From: Streptomyces sp. A1277 | GTDB lineage: Bacteria > Actinomycetota > Actinomycetes > Streptomycetales > Streptomycetaceae | NCBI RefSeq assembly: GCF_004795015.1 | Contig: NZ_SSBI01000054.1 | Coordinates: 1 to 56,485 of the forward strand | Direction of reading: 5' to 3' | Length of the DNA: 56,485 bases | Part shown: positions 53,843 to 56,485 of the stretch, one piece after another | Layout of the letters: every line of letters starts with the position of its first letter | How positions within the stretch are numbered: the stretch's first letter is position 1 | Notes under the pieces: model-generated | Database searches by the model: none | What the model was told of the DNA's origin: nothing | What the model saw: the letters and a program-made list of their open reading frames with translations, nothing else | Translations under genes and position numbers: made by a program

Positions 53843-54763
53843 TTAAGGCATGCTGAACGGTTCCGCGACCTCGCGCAGGGCGTCGAGCAGCCGGGCGACC
53901 GCGGGCCCCTCTTCCGCCCCGCGCCGGACGGCGGCGACCACATGGCGCCGGGGCCGGTCGGCGTCGAGCACCCGCATCACCACCCCGTGCCGGGCCTGCC
54001 GTTCCGCCGACGCCATGCGCGGGATGAGGGCGACGCCCATGTCCGCCTCCACCATGGCGAGGATCGCGGTCCAGCCGGAGGCGCTGTGGGCCTGCTCGGG
54101 GACGAAGCCCGCGGCCTGGCAGGCGGCGGTGGTGATCTCCGACCAGGGCTCCGATCCGCCGAAGATCCACGGCTCGGCGGACAGGTCGGCCAGCCGCAGC
54201 CCGGGCGCCTCCGCGAGCCGGTGGCCTGCGGGCAGGGCCACGTCGAGCGGGTCGGCGAGCAGCGGCAGCACGGCGAAGCGGGGGTCGGCGGCCGTGGGTG
54301 CGTGGGCGGCCAGCGACAGCGCGAGGTCCACCTCGGCGGCGGCCAGGAGGTCGTACGCCTGCGCGGCCTCCGCCTCCCGGACCCGGACGTCCGGGCCGGG
54401 CCGGTGCTCGGCGCGCAGCCGCTGCACGGCCGGGACGACGAGTGCGGGCACGGCGGTGGCGAAGGCGGCGACGCGCACCTCGCCCGCCTCGCCGCGCAGA
54501 TAGCCGGTCAGTTCGGCGTCGGCGCGCTCCAGTCGGGCGAAGACCGCCTCGGCGTGGCGCAGGACGAGATGGGCGGCGTCGGTCAGCCGGACGCGCCTGC
54601 CCTGGGCCTCCAGGAGGGGCACGCCGAGCTGTTTCGCCAGGTTGGAGAGCTGCTGGGAGACGGCCGACGGGGTCATCAGCAGGGCGTCGGCGGTCGCGGT
54701 GACCGTGCCCCGGTCGCGCAGGGTGCGCAGGATGCGGAGCTTCTTGACGTCCCACTCGGTCAT
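53843..54763 (-). CDS. LysR-family transcriptional regulator
   Basis: A 306-residue regulator. An N-terminal winged helix (about 1-65: LRILRTLRDRGTVTATADAL, SAVSQQLSNLAKQLGVPLLE) is followed by a periplasmic-binding-like effector domain. The ATG is at 54761-54763. It is 58 bases upstream of alc on the same strand, not divergent as LysR regulators usually are, so control of alc is possible but not indicated. The effector is unknown. Confidence 0.9.
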   Translation of the reverse strand: MTEWDVKKLRILRTLRDRGTVTATADALLMTPSAVSQQLSNLAKQLGVPLLEAQGRRVRLTDAAHLVLRHAEAVFARLERADAELTGYLRGEAGEVRVAAFATAVPALVVPAVQRLRAEHRPGPDVRVREAEAAQAYDLLAAAEVDLALSLAAHAPTAADPRFAVLPLLADPLDVALPAGHRLAEAPGLRLADLSAEPWIFGGSEPWSEITTAACQAAGFVPEQAHSASGWTAILAMVEADMGVALIPRMASAERQARHGVVMRVLDADRPRRHVVAAVRRGAEEGPAVARLLDALREVAEPFSMP

Positions 54764-54804
54764 GGCCGCAACCTACCGCCGCGCGCGGGCCCGGACATGC
54801 GTGT

Positions 54805-54835
54805 GCGCCGCGCGGTGGGGGTCACCGTGCGGCGC
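54805..54835 (-). terminator. Hairpin after the 76-aa gene
   Basis: GCGCCGCGCGGTG (54805-54817) pairs with CACCGTGCGGCGC (54823-54835) with one G-T pair. It may end the malQ / small-protein transcript. Confidence 0.5.
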
Positions 54836-54892
54836 GTCCGCGCCGTGCGGGGTGGGACCGGGGCCCGGGGCCCTGATCACCGGGCAGGTGGG

Positions 54893-55123
54893 TCAGACCT
54901 GCTTCTTGGACTTGTCGAGGACCATGACCAGGCCCGCGATGACCGCGAACAGGACGATGGGCGCCGCGACGTACAGGCCGATCGTGTCGATCACGCTCAG
55001 GCCGGGGCCCGGGTCGTCACCGTCGTCGCGGGTGAGCGCGAGCGCGGGGGACGACATGAGCAGCATCATCAGCGTCGTTCCGGCGGCGACGGCGCCGGCG
55101 CGCATAGCGTTCTTCTTGTCCAC
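54893..55123 (-). CDS. Small exported membrane protein (76 aa)
   Basis: A 76-residue protein. A signal-like hydrophobic segment (about 11-30, ending SSPALAL) is followed by a short acidic extracytoplasmic stretch (TRDDGDDPGPG), one transmembrane helix (about 44-68) and a basic tail (DKSKKQV). The start is probably the GTG at 55121-55123; an ATG six codons later is also possible. It follows malQ by only 20 bases and is probably co-transcribed. I recognise no functional family. Confidence 0.7.
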   Translation of the reverse strand: MDKKNAMRAGAVAAGTTLMMLLMSSPALALTRDDGDDPGPGLSVIDTIGLYVAAPIVLFAVIAGLVMVLDKSKKQV

Positions 55124-55143
55124 GGTGCAAACGTAGCGAACGC

Positions 55144-56485
55144 CTAAGCGGGCCGCGCGCCCGGGGGTGCCGTACGGGTCCCCGGGAGCGCCGAACCGGT
55201 CTCCGGAGGCTCCTGACGGGGCCGCAGGACGTCCATCAGGCGGTGCAGGCGCGGCGAGGCGGCCAACTCCTCCAGCGTGACCGGGCGGCCCTCCGCGTCG
55301 GCGATGGGCAGCCGCCAGTTGGGGTACTGGTCCCAGGTGCCCGGGAGGTTCTGCGGGCGGCGGTCGCCGATCGTGTCGGGGAGCCAGACCCCGGCCATCC
55401 GGGCGGGGGTGCGCAGCAGGAAGCGGTGGACGGCCCGGACGGCGGCCTCCTCGTCGCCGCCGCCCTCCGGGAGCATCCCGAGCCGGGCGAGCAGGGCCAG
55501 CCACTCGGCGGTGTCGGCCCCGTCCTCGCGGCGCTCCTCGTCCAGCGGGCGGGTGAGCAGGCCGAGGCGGTGGCGCAGCGTCACGTGATCGCCGGTCAGC
55601 CGGGCCGCGGTGGAGGGCAGGTCGTGGGTGGTGGCGGTGGCCAGGCAGTCCTCGCGCCACTGCTCGGGGGCGAGCGGGCGGCCGGTGCCCGACCAGTCCC
55701 GTTCGAACCAGAGGACGGAGGTGCCGAGGACGCCGCGCCGGGCCAGCGCCTCGCGGACGCCCGGTTCGACGGTGCCCAGGTCCTCCCCCATGACGACGGT
55801 GCCGGCCCGGTGCGCCTCCAGGACCAGGACGGCGAGCATCGCCTCCGCGTCGTGGGTGACATAGGTGCCCTCGGTGGGCGGACGGCCCTCGGGCACCCAC
55901 CAGAGCCGGAAGAGCCCCATCACGTGGTCGATGCGCAGGGCGCCCGCGTGGGCGAGGAGCCCGCGCAGCAGTCCGCGGTACGGGGCGTAGCCGGAGGCGG
56001 CGAGGGTGTCGGGGCGCCAGGGCGGCAGTCCCCAGTCCTGGCCGCGCGCGTTGAAGGCGTCCGGGGGCGCGCCGACGGACATGCCGTGGGCGAAGGCGTC
56101 CTGCTGGGCCCAGGTGTCGGCGCCGCCGGGGTGCACGCCGACGGCGAGGTCGTGGACGACGCCGACGGCCATTCCGGCCTCCCGGGCGGCACGCTGGGCG
56201 TCGGCGAGCTGGGCGTCGGTCAGCCAGGCGAGCCGGCAGTGGAAGTCGACCCGGTCGAGCAGTTCGGAGCGGGCGCGGGCGGTGGCGTCGGAGCGGGGGT
56301 CGCGCAGCTCGGCCGGCCAGTGGTGCCAGTCGGAGCCGTGCACCTCGGCCAGCGCGCACCACAGGGCGTGGTCCTCCAGGGCCCGGCCCTGCGCGGCGAG
56401 GAAGTCGCAGTAGGCGGCGCGGCGGCCGGGGGTCAGGGGGACGGCGACGAGCAGTTCCAGGGCCTGCCGCTTGAGCGCCCAGACG
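55144..56485 (-). CDS. malQ: 4-alpha-glucanotransferase, 3' part (cut by window edge)
   Basis: The last ~447 residues of a GH77 amylomaltase; the frame is open to the right edge (VWALKRQALELLVAVPLTPG). The catalytic Asp lies in LRIDHVMGLFRLW, the acid/base Glu in VMGEDLGTVEP and the third carboxylate in TTHDLPST. It disproportionates maltodextrins in glycogen and maltose metabolism. The C-terminus is Pro-rich. The start lies outside the window. Confidence 0.95.
   Translation of the reverse strand, partial: VWALKRQALELLVAVPLTPGRRAAYCDFLAAQGRALEDHALWCALAEVHGSDWHHWPAELRDPRSDATARARSELLDRVDFHCRLAWLTDAQLADAQRAAREAGMAVGVVHDLAVGVHPGGADTWAQQDAFAHGMSVGAPPDAFNARGQDWGLPPWRPDTLAASGYAPYRGLLRGLLAHAGALRIDHVMGLFRLWWVPEGRPPTEGTYVTHDAEAMLAVLVLEAHRAGTVVMGEDLGTVEPGVREALARRGVLGTSVLWFERDWSGTGRPLAPEQWREDCLATATTHDLPSTAARLTGDHVTLRHRLGLLTRPLDEERREDGADTAEWLALLARLGMLPEGGGDEEAAVRAVHRFLLRTPARMAGVWLPDTIGDRRPQNLPGTWDQYPNWRLPIADAEGRPVTLEELAASPRLHRLMDVLRPRQEPPETGSALPGTRTAPPGARPA

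Overview
The window is a stretch of a high-GC actinomycete chromosome, almost certainly Streptomyces. The evidence is strong third-position GC bias, frequent GTG starts, an mreBCD-pbp2-rodA cluster, a clpP1-clpP2-clpX-tig cluster, an iron superoxide dismutase behind a Nur-type operator, a mycothiol-type nitroreductase and large families of PP2C phosphatases. Most of it is conserved core chromosome. Accessory insertions and decayed genes break it in a few places.

Layout. 1-400: remnants of two insertion sequences (IS110-type and IS3-type) at the left edge. 793-16274: a long minus-strand block holding a radical SAM protein with a small overlapping gene, a CYTH-CHAD protein, the cell-shape and sporulation-wall genes rodA, pbp2, mreD, mreC and mreB, then ndk, a DUF4233 gene, folC and valS. 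16414-17424: a plus-strand proline/glutamine-rich membrane protein. 17504-21981: clpX, clpP2, clpP1 and tig (protein quality control). The clpP operon has a ClgR-type box just upstream of a sigma-R-like promoter. 22149-22462: tRNA-Pro and tRNA-Gly. 22550-28341: a small membrane protein, an acyltransferase, an antiporter remnant, a membrane PP2C phosphatase, a Nei-type glycosylase, rpiB and bioY. 28734-29466: an amino-acid permease pseudogene. 29553-33904: sodF, a MOSC protein, an aldo/keto reductase, a DUF4232 lipoprotein and a DsbA-fold mycothiol nitroreductase with a sigma-R promoter. 34039-45913: two paralogous M1 aminopeptidases flanking an AbiEi/DUF559-like protein, a large secreted subtilisin-like protease, asd and a DUF1203 gene.

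45993-52323 is the most interesting region. It is a six-gene minus-strand operon in which every junction overlaps: RsbR, RsbS, RsbT, a fused HATPase-PP2C protein, a hybrid histidine kinase, and a receiver-GAF-PP2C protein. It looks like a complete stressosome joined to a phosphorelay. No sigma factor, anti-sigma factor or RsbV lies beside it. The kinase appears to carry a degenerate RsbT-like N-terminal domain.

52615-56485: an isolated allantoicase, a LysR regulator, a small membrane protein and the 3' part of malQ, which runs off the right edge. Strong GC-rich hairpins, usually without U-tracts, close most transcription units.
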